A stretch of DNA of 64,000 nucleotides from Corallococcus sp. EGB (GTDB lineage: Bacteria > Myxococcota > Myxococcia > Myxococcales > Myxococcaceae). The notes below the pieces were generated by a model. The model saw only the letters and a list, made by a program, of their open reading frames with translations, did no database searches and was not told the origin of the DNA. Each line of letters starts with the position of its first letter. Positions within the stretch are counted from its first letter, which is position 1. The stretch is taken from the NCBI RefSeq assembly GCF_019968905.1, contig NZ_CP079946.1:4154001-4218000 (forward strand), given 5' to 3'. A program made the position numbers and the translations under genes. Positions 42,675 to 50,536 of this stretch are shown piece by piece.

Positions 42675-44354
42675 ATGAGTGATTCACGCGTCGGCGCCAC
42701 GTTGAGCTATGCGGGGACGGCGAAGCCCCCCACCACCGCGGTGGTCCCCGTGGACGCCGCCGGCCTCGTGCTCGCGCTGGACGTGCCGGCGGGGGTGGCG
42801 CTGTCGCGCGCGGCGCTGACCGTGCAGGCGCCCGGCGACGACCTGACGGTGGACCTCACCCCGGTCGCCGCGCTGACCACGAACCTGGGAAAGAGCACGC
42901 TCGGCGCCGACAAGGTCCAGTGGCTCAGCCTGGACTGGAACGCGCGCCGGCCGCTCATGTCCCTGGAGCTCCAACCCAAGAGCACGGCCCAGAAGGGGCG
43001 CCTCAGCGTCGCCGAGGGAGGCCCCTGGTATCCCCCGACGCCCTCGGACACCGTGTCCATCGGCAGCGTGGTGCCCCTGCCGGGCCTCTTCGCGAGCCGG
43101 CTCCTGGTGGAGTTCGTGGACGCGGCCAGCACCCCGCCTGTCGGGACGCCGAAGACGCTCGTGGACACTCCGGTCACCAGCGTCGTGGTGCGCGCCGCCG
43201 CGCGTCCTCCGGACCTGTCGGCGATGGTGGGCACGGGCTCGCTCTTCTTCCATCAGGCGCTGCCCCTGCTGCCCCGGCAGGAGCTGGTGTTGGGGGAGCC
43301 GCTGACCAGCGCGCTCCAGCGCGCCTGGCCTCCGGAGCTGAAGGGGGGCGCGCTCCAGGTCACGCTCCGCTCCTCGGGGCTGGGGATGCTGGAGCGCGTG
43401 CAGCTCACCCTGGACACGCTCGCCGTCGTCCAGACCTGGAGCGGCGGGGAAGGGGCGCTGTCGCTGCCGGTCGAGACCGACGGCCTGGCGGTGGCGCGCG
43501 TGACCGTGCCGCCCGACCGGCCCCTGTCCGAGGTGCGCTTCGCCGTGCGGTATCAGCCGGACGCCGAGCAGCTGCCGCTCGCGCCCCAGCCCCCGGAGCC
43601 CCCCTCGCTGGCCCACCGCTGCGGCTCCGGATACTCCGCCGCGCAGGCCTTCCGCATGCCCGGGCCCGACGCGTCGCTCGTGGGGCTGGACCTCCATGTC
43701 CGGCCGCTCACGCGCTCCGTGAAGGCCACGCTGGCGCTCTACGCGGATGCCCACGAACGGCCCGGGGATGATCCCTGGATGACCGCTCCGCTGGAGCTGG
43801 TGCTGGAGGAGAAGGGCCCTCCGCCGTGGAAGGCGCGCTGGGTCTCCTTCGAGCCTCCGAAGCCCGTGGCGCTGAGGTCCTCGACCTGGTGGGCCGTGCT
43901 CACGGTGACCGAGGGCGACCTGCTCTGGAGCCTGTCGCCGCCGCTGACGGGCCTGCCGCAGGCTCCGTCCCTGGTCCCCGGCCCCGCGCTGTATCGCACC
44001 GAGGCCGCGGGGCCCTGGCTGCCGAGGGACACCTCCCTGCTCGCGGGAGAGCCCACCGCAGCGTCATGGGCCTGTGCGCGCCCGCGGCTTCTCGCCGCCG
44101 CCTCCGCCCCGCCCCCCGCGCCTGTCGTGCAGCTGCGCTGGGGCGCGCGCGTGCTGGATGTGACTCCTGGCGAGGACGGGAGCGTGACGTTGGATGCCAG
44201 GGCCCTGGCCCCGCTGACGCCGCCGGGGGGCACGGGGAGCGCGCCTCCGTTGGAGCTCCTCGTCCGGTCGCGCGTGGCGGGCGTCGCGACCCTCTCCGGG
44301 CTTCGCGTGACGAGCCCGCGCAGCGATACCTACGCGCTCTTCCCGAGGAAGTGA
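42675..44354 (+). CDS. Large unknown beta-rich protein, possible second fibre or receptor-binding protein
   Basis: 559 residues, no signal peptide, predicted mostly beta with several sandwich-like blocks (RAALTVQAPGDDLTVDLTPV, ASRLLVEFVDAAS, SLVGLDLHVRPLTRSVKATL). A late section alternates Trp/aromatic-rich strands (PPPWKARWVSFEPPKPVAL, STWWAVLTVTEGDLLWSL), which resemble carbohydrate-binding surfaces. Location after the fibre and coiled coil suggests receptor binding or tip decoration. No recognised family. Confidence 0.75.
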   Translation: MSDSRVGATLSYAGTAKPPTTAVVPVDAAGLVLALDVPAGVALSRAALTVQAPGDDLTVDLTPVAALTTNLGKSTLGADKVQWLSLDWNARRPLMSLELQPKSTAQKGRLSVAEGGPWYPPTPSDTVSIGSVVPLPGLFASRLLVEFVDAASTPPVGTPKTLVDTPVTSVVVRAAARPPDLSAMVGTGSLFFHQALPLLPRQELVLGEPLTSALQRAWPPELKGGALQVTLRSSGLGMLERVQLTLDTLAVVQTWSGGEGALSLPVETDGLAVARVTVPPDRPLSEVRFAVRYQPDAEQLPLAPQPPEPPSLAHRCGSGYSAAQAFRMPGPDASLVGLDLHVRPLTRSVKATLALYADAHERPGDDPWMTAPLELVLEEKGPPPWKARWVSFEPPKPVALRSSTWWAVLTVTEGDLLWSLSPPLTGLPQAPSLVPGPALYRTEAAGPWLPRDTSLLAGEPTAASWACARPRLLAAASAPPPAPVVQLRWGARVLDVTPGEDGSVTLDARALAPLTPPGGTGSAPPLELLVRSRVAGVATLSGLRVTSPRSDTYALFPRK

Positions 44355-44365
44355 GGTCCGCCGCC

Positions 44366-45130
44366 ATGCTGGTCGCCATCGAGTCCTACTTCCACGATGC
44401 GCTGCGCTCCGCCGTCCCCGGCTCGGTGGAGATCTCGACGGGGCCGTCCCGCGGGCCCGGCGCGGAGACGGCATTGCTCGTCGAGGTCTGCGCCTCCCAC
44501 CTGAAGCTGGACCCGCCGCCCGGAGACGACCTCGCCGCGCAGCGCGAGGCGGCCTACTTCGCGCAGGTCCACCGGTGGTCCGCGAACGGGAAGCAGGTGG
44601 ACTTCGACCTGCCGGAGCAGGCCCGGGGGAGGGTGGTGGACGTGGAATCTCCGCCCGGCCGGCCGCTGCGTCGGGGGGACGACTACGTCGTCGAAGGGCG
44701 CAAGGTGCGCTTCTATCAGCCGCCCGCGCTCGCGGACGTGGCCGTGGTCGCCTTCCTGCGGGGAGAGCGTTCCGCGGGCTTCCTGGAGCGGCGGCGCTGC
44801 GAGCTGTCCCTCGTCATCCGTGCGTGGGCCCGGGCGGCCGGCGCGGCGGATCCGCTGCTGTCCGCCGCGCTCACCGCGGCGCTGGTGGCCTCCGCGGACC
44901 TGGGCAACCTGGATGACACGGAGGTGCCCCCTGCTGACTCGGGGGTTCGCCTCCGGTTGATGCGGCCCGTGATGAGCCTGTCGGGAATCCAGCGGAGCGC
45001 GGAGACCGTCGACGACACACCTTTCTACCGCGCGCAGGCGGAGTTCCTCATCCGGGGCGACTTCGAGCAGCTCGTCGCGCTGGGCGAGCCCGAGGCCGAG
45101 GGCATCATCCGCGAGGTGCGGAGGGCGTAG
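44366..45130 (+). CDS. Unknown last gene of the tail cluster, possible terminator/completion protein
   Basis: 254 residues from ATG 44366, 11 bases after the preceding stop. Strand-rich N-terminus (SVEISTGPSRGPGAETALLV), a middle strand pair (RRGDDYVVEGRKVRFYQPP), then an alpha/beta end (RRCELSLVIRAWARAAGAAD, FYRAQAEFLIRGDFEQLV). Tail terminator or Pvc16-like (DUF4255) proteins often lie at an operon end and have a similar end pattern, but I cannot match it firmly to either. A rho-independent-type terminator follows 105 bases later and closes the cluster. Confidence 0.7.
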   Translation: MLVAIESYFHDALRSAVPGSVEISTGPSRGPGAETALLVEVCASHLKLDPPPGDDLAAQREAAYFAQVHRWSANGKQVDFDLPEQARGRVVDVESPPGRPLRRGDDYVVEGRKVRFYQPPALADVAVVAFLRGERSAGFLERRRCELSLVIRAWARAAGAADPLLSAALTAALVASADLGNLDDTEVPPADSGVRLRLMRPVMSLSGIQRSAETVDDTPFYRAQAEFLIRGDFEQLVALGEPEAEGIIREVRRA

Positions 45131-45234
45131 CACGGCCATGGATTGACTCCTTGGGCCACGAGCACATGGGGAGGATCCAGGCCCCGCTCGCCGTCGCCAC
45201 GCCGCGAACCGGGGCGGCATCCGCAGGGCGCCGG

Positions 45235-45267
45235 GGCCCGCGACCCTCCACGGGGCGCGGGCCTTTT
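45235..45267 (+). terminator. Rho-independent terminator closing the tail cluster
   Basis: An 8-bp stem GGCCCGCG / CGCGGGCC with a 13-base loop is followed directly by TTTT at 45264-45267. It lies 105 bases after the last tail-cluster stop. Confidence 0.75.
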
Positions 45268-45648
45268 CGTGTCCGCTCAGAAGACGGAAAGGCACTGCCG
45301 GGCATGGCGGACTTCCGGAGTCTTTGTTTGTGAGAGATTGACTGTGTATGGCCAGAGCCCGGCAGCCCCAGGCTGGAGGGCAGGGGCTTCGTCGCCAATT
45401 CCATGGAAAACGGACGGCCCGCGGCCCCGCATTGAACGGAACGTGCCATGTGCATGTTATGGCTATCGAGTCGTGCAAAGCTGATTTTGTTTGGATGACT
45501 GGAAATGCTGGATCGCCGTACCCGGGCCGTACGGCATTGTTGGAGGCCTGATTGGAGAAGGCGTTTCCCTCCTGTGGTGCGCAAGGTGCAAAGAGAGGGA
45601 TTCGTGCCTCCCATGATGGGAGGATTTGGTGCTGTGGGGGAGAAAAGA
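45268..45648. other. Non-coding gap between tail cluster and secreted propeller gene
   Basis: 381 bases without a convincing gene. Its GC is lower than that of neighbouring genes, as in a promoter-bearing leader (for example CTTTGTTTGTGAGAGATTGA near 45320). It ends with a ribosome site GGGGGAG before ATG 45649. I cannot fix a promoter. Confidence 0.4.
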
Positions 45649-47319
45649 ATGCATCAGGCATGGAAGGCTGCCATTGCGGCGGCCACGGTCATGGTCGGCG
45701 GTGCGGCGCAGGCTCACGACTTCGTTGTCTTGAAGCTCGTCAATGGCTATCAGACATTCAACATCACCTCGTACCCGACGACGATCAACTTCACGACGGT
45801 CGCGCTCAACTCGCACCCGACCCTTCCTTCGACGCTGCTGACCGCGACGGACCCGCTGTTGGAGCCCACGGGCTGGACGTTCACGCCCCCGCTTCCGCAG
45901 TCGGTGCCGGTGGGTGGGAATCTCATCTCCTACTACTCGTACACCATCAACAGCTTCGACGATTGCGTCGCGCTGGGGAACGCGGATGACGACCCGACGA
46001 CGCCCGGCCCGCTGCCGAATGCGTCGTTCACCAACACGTTCTTCGCCACGTGGGACAGCGGGACCGCGCAGAGCAGCGTGAAGGTGACGTGCCAGCCGGC
46101 CAACACGCTCCCCTGCGACAGCTCCCTGTACTATTCGGACAGTGGCCTGGGGCTGCCCAACACGACGCTCAGCCGGATGGACCCCGCCACGGCGGCGCTG
46201 ACGCCGTTCTCCACGGCGAACATCTTCTACTCCGCCACGGCCTTCAACCACCTGGATGGCTACATCTACGCCATTGACAACACGCTGCCGCTGAAGAGCC
46301 TGGTGCGCATTGGCGCGGATGGTGTCGCCACCATCGTCGCCCCTCTGCCGCAGCTGAGTCTGCTGAACACGTATCCGGCCGGCACCGTCCTGTCGGACGG
46401 CACCTACCTCATCTTCAGCGGCCCGGGCTTCGGGGTCGTCCCGTCGTACGCGCGCATCAACCTGTCCACGGGCACCGTCATCAACGCCGGGGCCGCCCCG
46501 ACGCTGGCGAGCATCCTCGACTTCGCGACCAACCCGATTGATGGCCAGGTGTACGGCTACAACCAGATCACCCACCGCCTCACGCGGTTCGACCCGAACA
46601 CGGGCAGCACCACTGACTACGGCCCCATCGGGCCGCCGGACTCCATCACGGGCCTGCCCGCGCTGTACTTCACGACGACCGCCGCGGCCTTCGATGCCGC
46701 GGGGACGCTCTACGTCTACGGCAACGATCTGACCGGGCTGATCCACCCCATCAACACCCTCTACTCCGTGGACGTGACCACCGGGACCTTCACGCGCGTC
46801 GCGACGGGCGCCGTGAGCCTCAACGGCAACGAGAACTTCGCCTCCTGCCCGTTCCCCGCCCCGCTCGAGAAGGGCACGACCCGCAACGAGGGGTTCTTCA
46901 AGACGCATGAGCAGGCGGTGGCCATGTGCCTCGCCAACGGCGGCAACATCGACCTGGGCCGCCTGGGCGTCGTGAGCAGCGTGGAGGAGGCCATGGGGGT
47001 CCTGTGGCTCAGCCCCTCCGCGACGCAGCAGCGCGTCCCTCGCACGAAGGAGCAGTCCCTGCGAGTGAAGCTGGGGCGCCAGTCGCTCACCGCCACCTGC
47101 AACGCGCGGCTCTTCGGCGCGGCCACGCAGCCCGGCATCGACCGCGCCCGCGTGGTCATGGACTCCGGCAGCAGCGCGGACATGGAGGCCCAGCTGACCG
47201 AGCTGCGCGCGCTCAACGACAAGGGCGCCCGGTACGCCCTGCCCATGTCCTTCAATGGTGGGCCGGCGTCGGCGTCGCATGCCCTCTCCATCGCCCGCGA
47301 GCCGAAGAGCAGCCTCTGA
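45649..47319 (+). CDS. Secreted protein with beta-propeller-like repeats
   Basis: 556 residues from ATG 45649, chosen for its ribosome site GGGGGAGAAAAG and a clean signal peptide ending AAQA|HDF. A first block of about 150 residues is strand-rich (LLEPTGWTFTPPLPQSVPVG). It is followed by propeller-type repeats of the form 'structure, then L.R.D..TG' (SRMDPATAALTPFS, YARINLSTGTVINAG, LTRFDPNTGSTTDYG, LYSVDVTTGTFTRVA), reminiscent of DUF6923-type domains. The last 130 residues form a separate helical domain (FFKTHEQAVAMCLANGGNID). Cysteines suggest extracellular folding. Function unknown. Probably co-transcribed with the lipoprotein gene 52 bases downstream. Confidence 0.8.
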   Translation: MHQAWKAAIAAATVMVGGAAQAHDFVVLKLVNGYQTFNITSYPTTINFTTVALNSHPTLPSTLLTATDPLLEPTGWTFTPPLPQSVPVGGNLISYYSYTINSFDDCVALGNADDDPTTPGPLPNASFTNTFFATWDSGTAQSSVKVTCQPANTLPCDSSLYYSDSGLGLPNTTLSRMDPATAALTPFSTANIFYSATAFNHLDGYIYAIDNTLPLKSLVRIGADGVATIVAPLPQLSLLNTYPAGTVLSDGTYLIFSGPGFGVVPSYARINLSTGTVINAGAAPTLASILDFATNPIDGQVYGYNQITHRLTRFDPNTGSTTDYGPIGPPDSITGLPALYFTTTAAAFDAAGTLYVYGNDLTGLIHPINTLYSVDVTTGTFTRVATGAVSLNGNENFASCPFPAPLEKGTTRNEGFFKTHEQAVAMCLANGGNIDLGRLGVVSSVEEAMGVLWLSPSATQQRVPRTKEQSLRVKLGRQSLTATCNARLFGAATQPGIDRARVVMDSGSSADMEAQLTELRALNDKGARYALPMSFNGGPASASHALSIAREPKSSL

Positions 47320-47371
47320 GCGCTGGGTTCACACGTCGATTTCAAACACTCAGATTCTGGAGAACACGCAC

Positions 47372-47944
47372 ATGAAGAACTGGAAGCTGTGGATGGCGGT
47401 TGTGCTGGGTGGGCTGAGCCTGGTGGGGTGCGGTGAGCAGCCGGCTCCGGATGATGGCTCGGAGACCCCTGCGAAGCCGACGGGGTTCGTCCCGTCCCTG
47501 TCGGAAGACGTCCAGGCGAACCTGGCGGAGAACCAGTACGAGGTGCGCATCCTGGGAGTGGGGAACAACTTCTACAAGGGGGCGTACGTCAACGTGGACA
47601 GCATGACCGTGTCCGCCGGGGGGCGGGAGCTGCCGGTGGAGATGAAGGCCACGGTGATGGACCTCGCGAGGCCGGACCACGCGGCGCTCGTGGGCTACTT
47701 CACGCTGCCTCCGGGCGTGGACTCGGCGCAGGTGGTCATCCGCCTCGACGAGTACGGCGCCTTCGAGGACGGCCGGCGGATCGGCGCGCTGGATGTCCGC
47801 ACCGCGCCCCTGCGGTTCGAAGTCACCCGTGCCCTGCTGGCGCCGCGCAAGCACGCGGTCGTGCATCTGGACCTGTCCCACTCCGTCATCGTCCCCCCCA
47901 CGGGGGACGCGATGCTGATGCCCACGTCCGCGGTGGCCTTCTGA
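47372..47944 (+). CDS. Lipoprotein of unknown function
   Basis: 190 residues. Signal MKNWKLWMAVVLGGLSLVGC with a clear LVGC lipobox, then a flexible linker and a single beta-rich domain (QYEVRILGVGNNFYKGAYVN, GREGLPV-like strand, SAQVVIRLDEYGAFEDGRRI). The open frame extends upstream of 47372 but only this ATG gives a signal peptide. It follows the propeller-type gene and is followed by a hairpin, so the two probably form an operon. Confidence 0.82.
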   Translation: MKNWKLWMAVVLGGLSLVGCGEQPAPDDGSETPAKPTGFVPSLSEDVQANLAENQYEVRILGVGNNFYKGAYVNVDSMTVSAGGRELPVEMKATVMDLARPDHAALVGYFTLPPGVDSAQVVIRLDEYGAFEDGRRIGALDVRTAPLRFEVTRALLAPRKHAVVHLDLSHSVIVPPTGDAMLMPTSAVAF

Positions 47945-47969
47945 CGTGAAGCAGAGGTGAGCGAAGTCC

Positions 47970-48007
47970 GGACGCCCGGTTCCTCTTCCATGGGGGACCG
48001 GGCGTCC
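47970..48007 (+). terminator. Hairpin terminator after the lipoprotein gene
   Basis: A perfect 11-bp stem GGACGCCCGGT / ACCGGGCGTCC with a 16-base loop lies 25 bases after the lipoprotein stop. No U-run follows, as is common for hairpins in this window. Confidence 0.6.
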
Positions 48008-48301
48008 GCGTGTCGTTCCCCTGTTTTCGGGGGTCCCACTGCGCCAGGCAGGGCATCCGTCATCGAAAGAAGCAGTTGGAGGGGAGCCGCATGCGTGCTC
48101 CCGGTTCGCTCACCGCGCTTCCAAGGCAGAGGCGCCTGATGCTCACCTGGGACCAAGGAGCGAAGGGCTCGACATGCCCACCTTCGCGCCGCCGCGGGCC
48201 TCCCAAGCTCCTTCTGCGACTCGCGCAGTCCGATGCCCCGATAACAAACAAACGCGTGGATTCGTTCCCGGGGAAGGGGATGGGAACTCGCCGCTCCTCG
48301 G

Positions 48302-48622
48302 CTACCGGGGGCCATCGCTGAGAGACGGGGCCGTATCGGGCGCGGGGCGGGCGCCCGGTTCTTCCGGACGTGGCGCGCTCGCGCAATCCACCTGGGGACA
48401 CTTCACGCTGACGAGCACGCAGGCGTTACAGAGGCAGCAGTGGAAGCCCCGGCCGCAGACGGTGACGCCGTCGCCGCATACCTCATCGATGCCCTGCTCG
48501 ACCGAGGTCAGGGCCGCTTCCGGAGTGAGCGCTTCTTGGGCAGACGTCTCCTCGGGCGGCCCACCGCAGGCGAGGGTCAACATTGCCCACATCGATAGCG
48601 CCAGGGCTGCTTTGTTCTTCAT
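48302..48622 (-). CDS. Small cysteine-rich lipoprotein
   Basis: 106 residues from ATG 48622, with GTAGGAGG upstream. Signal MKNKAALALSMWAMLTLAC ends in lipobox LTLAC. The mature protein has an acidic Ala-rich linker, then a dense cysteine cluster (CGDGVTVCGRGFHCCLCNAC followed by KCPQVDC), probably disulfide-bonded, and a Pro-rich tail. Such small Cys-rich lipoproteins are frequent in myxobacteria; no function is known. The 294 bases between the hairpin at 47970 and this stop (48008-48301) show no gene. Confidence 0.75.
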   Translation of the reverse strand: MKNKAALALSMWAMLTLACGGPPEETSAQEALTPEAALTSVEQGIDEVCGDGVTVCGRGFHCCLCNACVLVSVKCPQVDCASAPRPEEPGARPAPDTAPSLSDGPR

Positions 48623-48716
48623 CGTGAGGCCTCCTACGAGGATGGTGACTGCGAAACCGGAGCCTATCGCAAATCCCTGATTCCCAGACCTTGCCCGCGA
48701 AAGCAGTTGCGAGAAA

Positions 48717-48733
48717 AGCACGACCGTTCTATG
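48717..48733 (+). promoter_or_regulatory. Operator-like motif at the TetR gene start
   Basis: AGCACGACCGTTCTATG lies eight bases before the chosen ATG of the TetR gene. It shares AGCACGAnCGTTC with the site at 49391. Placement over the ribosome-binding region fits autorepression. Confidence 0.5.
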
Positions 48734-48741
48734 AAGAGGTC

Positions 48742-49341
48742 ATGCGCAAGGGCGAGCTCACCCATCAGACCATCCTGGAGACGGCCGTCCGGCTGGCGAG
48801 CAGGGTGGGGCTGAACGGGCTGAGCATCGGCGGGCTGGCGGAGGAGCTGGGGCTTTCCAAGAGCGGCTTGTTCGCGCACTTCAAGTCCAAGACAGAGCTG
48901 CAGGTTCAGGTCCTGGAGGCGGCCACCGCTGTCTTCACCGAGCGCGTCATCCGTCCGGCGCTGGGCCGGGCCCGCGGCGAGCCCCGGGTGCGGGCGCTCT
49001 TCGAGGGTTGGCTCACGTGGGACCGGGACAAGCTACTCGAAGGCGGCTGCATCTTCGTGGCGGCGGCGGCGGAGCTGGACGACGTACCCGGGCCCGCACG
49101 CGACACGCTGGTGCAGGGGCAGCGGGACTGGCTGGACTGCCTGGCCCAGGCCGCGCGCATCGCCATGGCGGAGGGGCACTTCCACAAGGCGCTGGACGTG
49201 GAGCAGTTCGCCCATGACCAGTACGCGGTGATGCTGGGCTTCCACCACGCGAGCCGGTTGATGCGGGACCCCCAGGCCGAGGCGCGAGCCCGCCGCGCCT
49301 TCGACGCGCTCGTCACCGCCGCGCGCACCCCGGCTTCCTGA
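48742..49341 (+). CDS. TetR/AcrR-family transcriptional repressor
   Basis: 199 residues from ATG 48742; an in-frame TTG at 48691 would add 17 residues across the operator-like motif and is less likely. The N-terminal HTH is standard: THQTILETAVRLASRVGLNG, then SIGGLAEELGLSKSGLFAHF and KSKTELQVQV. The C-terminal ligand domain includes KLLEGGCIFVAAAAELDDVP and ends RRAFDALVTAART, as in the TetR_C family found next to hydrolases. It lies 37 bases upstream of the alpha/beta hydrolase gene, which it presumably controls together with itself. Confidence 0.9.
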   Translation: MRKGELTHQTILETAVRLASRVGLNGLSIGGLAEELGLSKSGLFAHFKSKTELQVQVLEAATAVFTERVIRPALGRARGEPRVRALFEGWLTWDRDKLLEGGCIFVAAAAELDDVPGPARDTLVQGQRDWLDCLAQAARIAMAEGHFHKALDVEQFAHDQYAVMLGFHHASRLMRDPQAEARARRAFDALVTAARTPAS

Positions 49342-49378
49342 CCTTGTCGTTGCAATGTCCTTCGATGAGGACCTCATC

Positions 49379-50326
49379 ATGGCTGAAAATAGCACGAACG
49401 TTCGGTCTGAAGTGACGCTGTGGGGTGTGAGGGCGGCGGCGCGGAGTCTGGGGGTGGTGGCACCCGGACTGGCGGCGGCATGGGCGGAGCGGCTGTTCCT
49501 GACGCCCCGGCGGCCGCGGCGCTCGCGCACGGCGGAGGCGGTGCTGGCGCGGGGCCAGCCCCGGGTGTTGAAGGTGGAGGGCGAGAAGGTGGCGGTGTGG
49601 AGCTGGGGCGAAGGCCCCCGGGTGCTGCTGGTGCACGGGTGGAGTGGCTACGGCGGGCAGCTCACGGCGTTCGTGCAGCCCCTGGTGGCCGCGGGTTTCT
49701 CGGTGGTGACGTACGACGCGCCGGGGCACGGGGCGTCCTCCGGGCGCACCAGCTCGCTGCCGGAGCTGGCGGGAATGGTGGCGGCGGTGGGACAGGCGAC
49801 GGGCGGGCCCTATGCGGTGGTGGCGCACTCGTTCGGCGCGGCGGCCACGGCGGTGGCGCTGCGAGACGGGATGAAGGTGGAGCGCGCGGTCTTCATCTCG
49901 CCGCCAGCGGATCCGCTGGAGGGCATCCGGGCCTTCGCGGACACGGTGGGCCTTTCGGAGGCCCTGTGGCGGCGGATGGCGGCGCGAATCGAGGCGCGCT
50001 TCGACATGCGGCTGGCGGACCTGGCGCTGCCTGCCTTCGCGCCAGGGTTGGATGTGCCGCTGCGCATCTTCCACGACGTGGGAGACCGGGAGGTGCCGCT
50101 GGTAGCAGGCGAAGCGGTGGCGCGCGCGTGGCCGGGCGCGAAGCTCACGCGCACGCAAGGCCTGGGGCACTTCCGCATCCTCTATGCGCCGGAGGTGCTT
50201 TCGCCCGCGGTGGACTTCCTGGCGGAAGGACGGCCGAGCAATGCCTGGCCCGGGCCAGAGCTGCTGGCGTCGGTGTCGCCCGCGCGAGGGACGCCGCCGC
50301 TTCGTGTGAGTCCTACAGGTTCGTGA
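49379..50326 (+). CDS. Alpha/beta hydrolase next to the TetR regulator
   Basis: About 315 residues. Core motifs: VLLVHGWSGYGGQL (oxyanion), TYDAPGHGASSGR, nucleophile elbow AHSFGAAA, acid in RIFHDVGDREVP, and catalytic His in TQGLGHFRIL. The start is uncertain: ATG 49355, ATG 49379 and GTG 49412 are all in frame. The operator-like motif at 49391-49408 overlaps the first codons unless GTG 49412 is used. A cytoplasmic esterase-type enzyme is inferred; the substrate may be the TetR ligand or related to it. Confidence 0.88.
   Translation: MAENSTNVRSEVTLWGVRAAARSLGVVAPGLAAAWAERLFLTPRRPRRSRTAEAVLARGQPRVLKVEGEKVAVWSWGEGPRVLLVHGWSGYGGQLTAFVQPLVAAGFSVVTYDAPGHGASSGRTSSLPELAGMVAAVGQATGGPYAVVAHSFGAAATAVALRDGMKVERAVFISPPADPLEGIRAFADTVGLSEALWRRMAARIEARFDMRLADLALPAFAPGLDVPLRIFHDVGDREVPLVAGEAVARAWPGAKLTRTQGLGHFRILYAPEVLSPAVDFLAEGRPSNAWPGPELLASVSPARGTPPLRVSPTGS
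49391..49408 (+). promoter_or_regulatory. Operator-like palindrome at the hydrolase 5' end
   Basis: AGCACGAACGTTCGGTCT contains the perfect 10-base palindrome CGAACGTTCG and shares AGCACGAnCGTTC with the motif before the TetR gene. Its position at the hydrolase start suggests it is bound by the adjacent TetR protein. Confidence 0.5.
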
Positions 50327-50536
50327 TGGATGGAGCCGATTGCGAGGGGATGTCTGTCATGAGCCAACGCGGCGCTGTCACCCCACTGCTCTTCGGCCCA
50401 CCGTCCTCTCACAGACACGTCCCGCATGAGAACTCATGATGGAAGTGGTTGCTGGCAGCCAGTCTCATGAGGGCAGCGCCGAGGGGACAACGGGCGCTGC
50501 GCCCGTCCGGGGTAGAGTGGCCTTCCGGAAAGGCTC

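Noticed and set aside
28187-45130. Type VI secretion system
   Set aside because: No TssB/TssC pair, ClpV, TssJ/L/M or TssA; the sheath is a single phage-type protein and hub and spike are separate genes.
28187-45130. Complete temperate prophage
   Set aside because: No integrase, repressor, replication, head, packaging or lysis genes and no attachment repeats were seen within the window on either side.
28187-45130. Standard PVC/Afp-type extracellular injection system
   Set aside because: No AAA+ ATPase and no PAAR protein visible, a single sheath gene, and the last gene cannot be matched firmly to the Pvc16/DUF4255 family; the possibility of a divergent eCIS is kept open in the findings.
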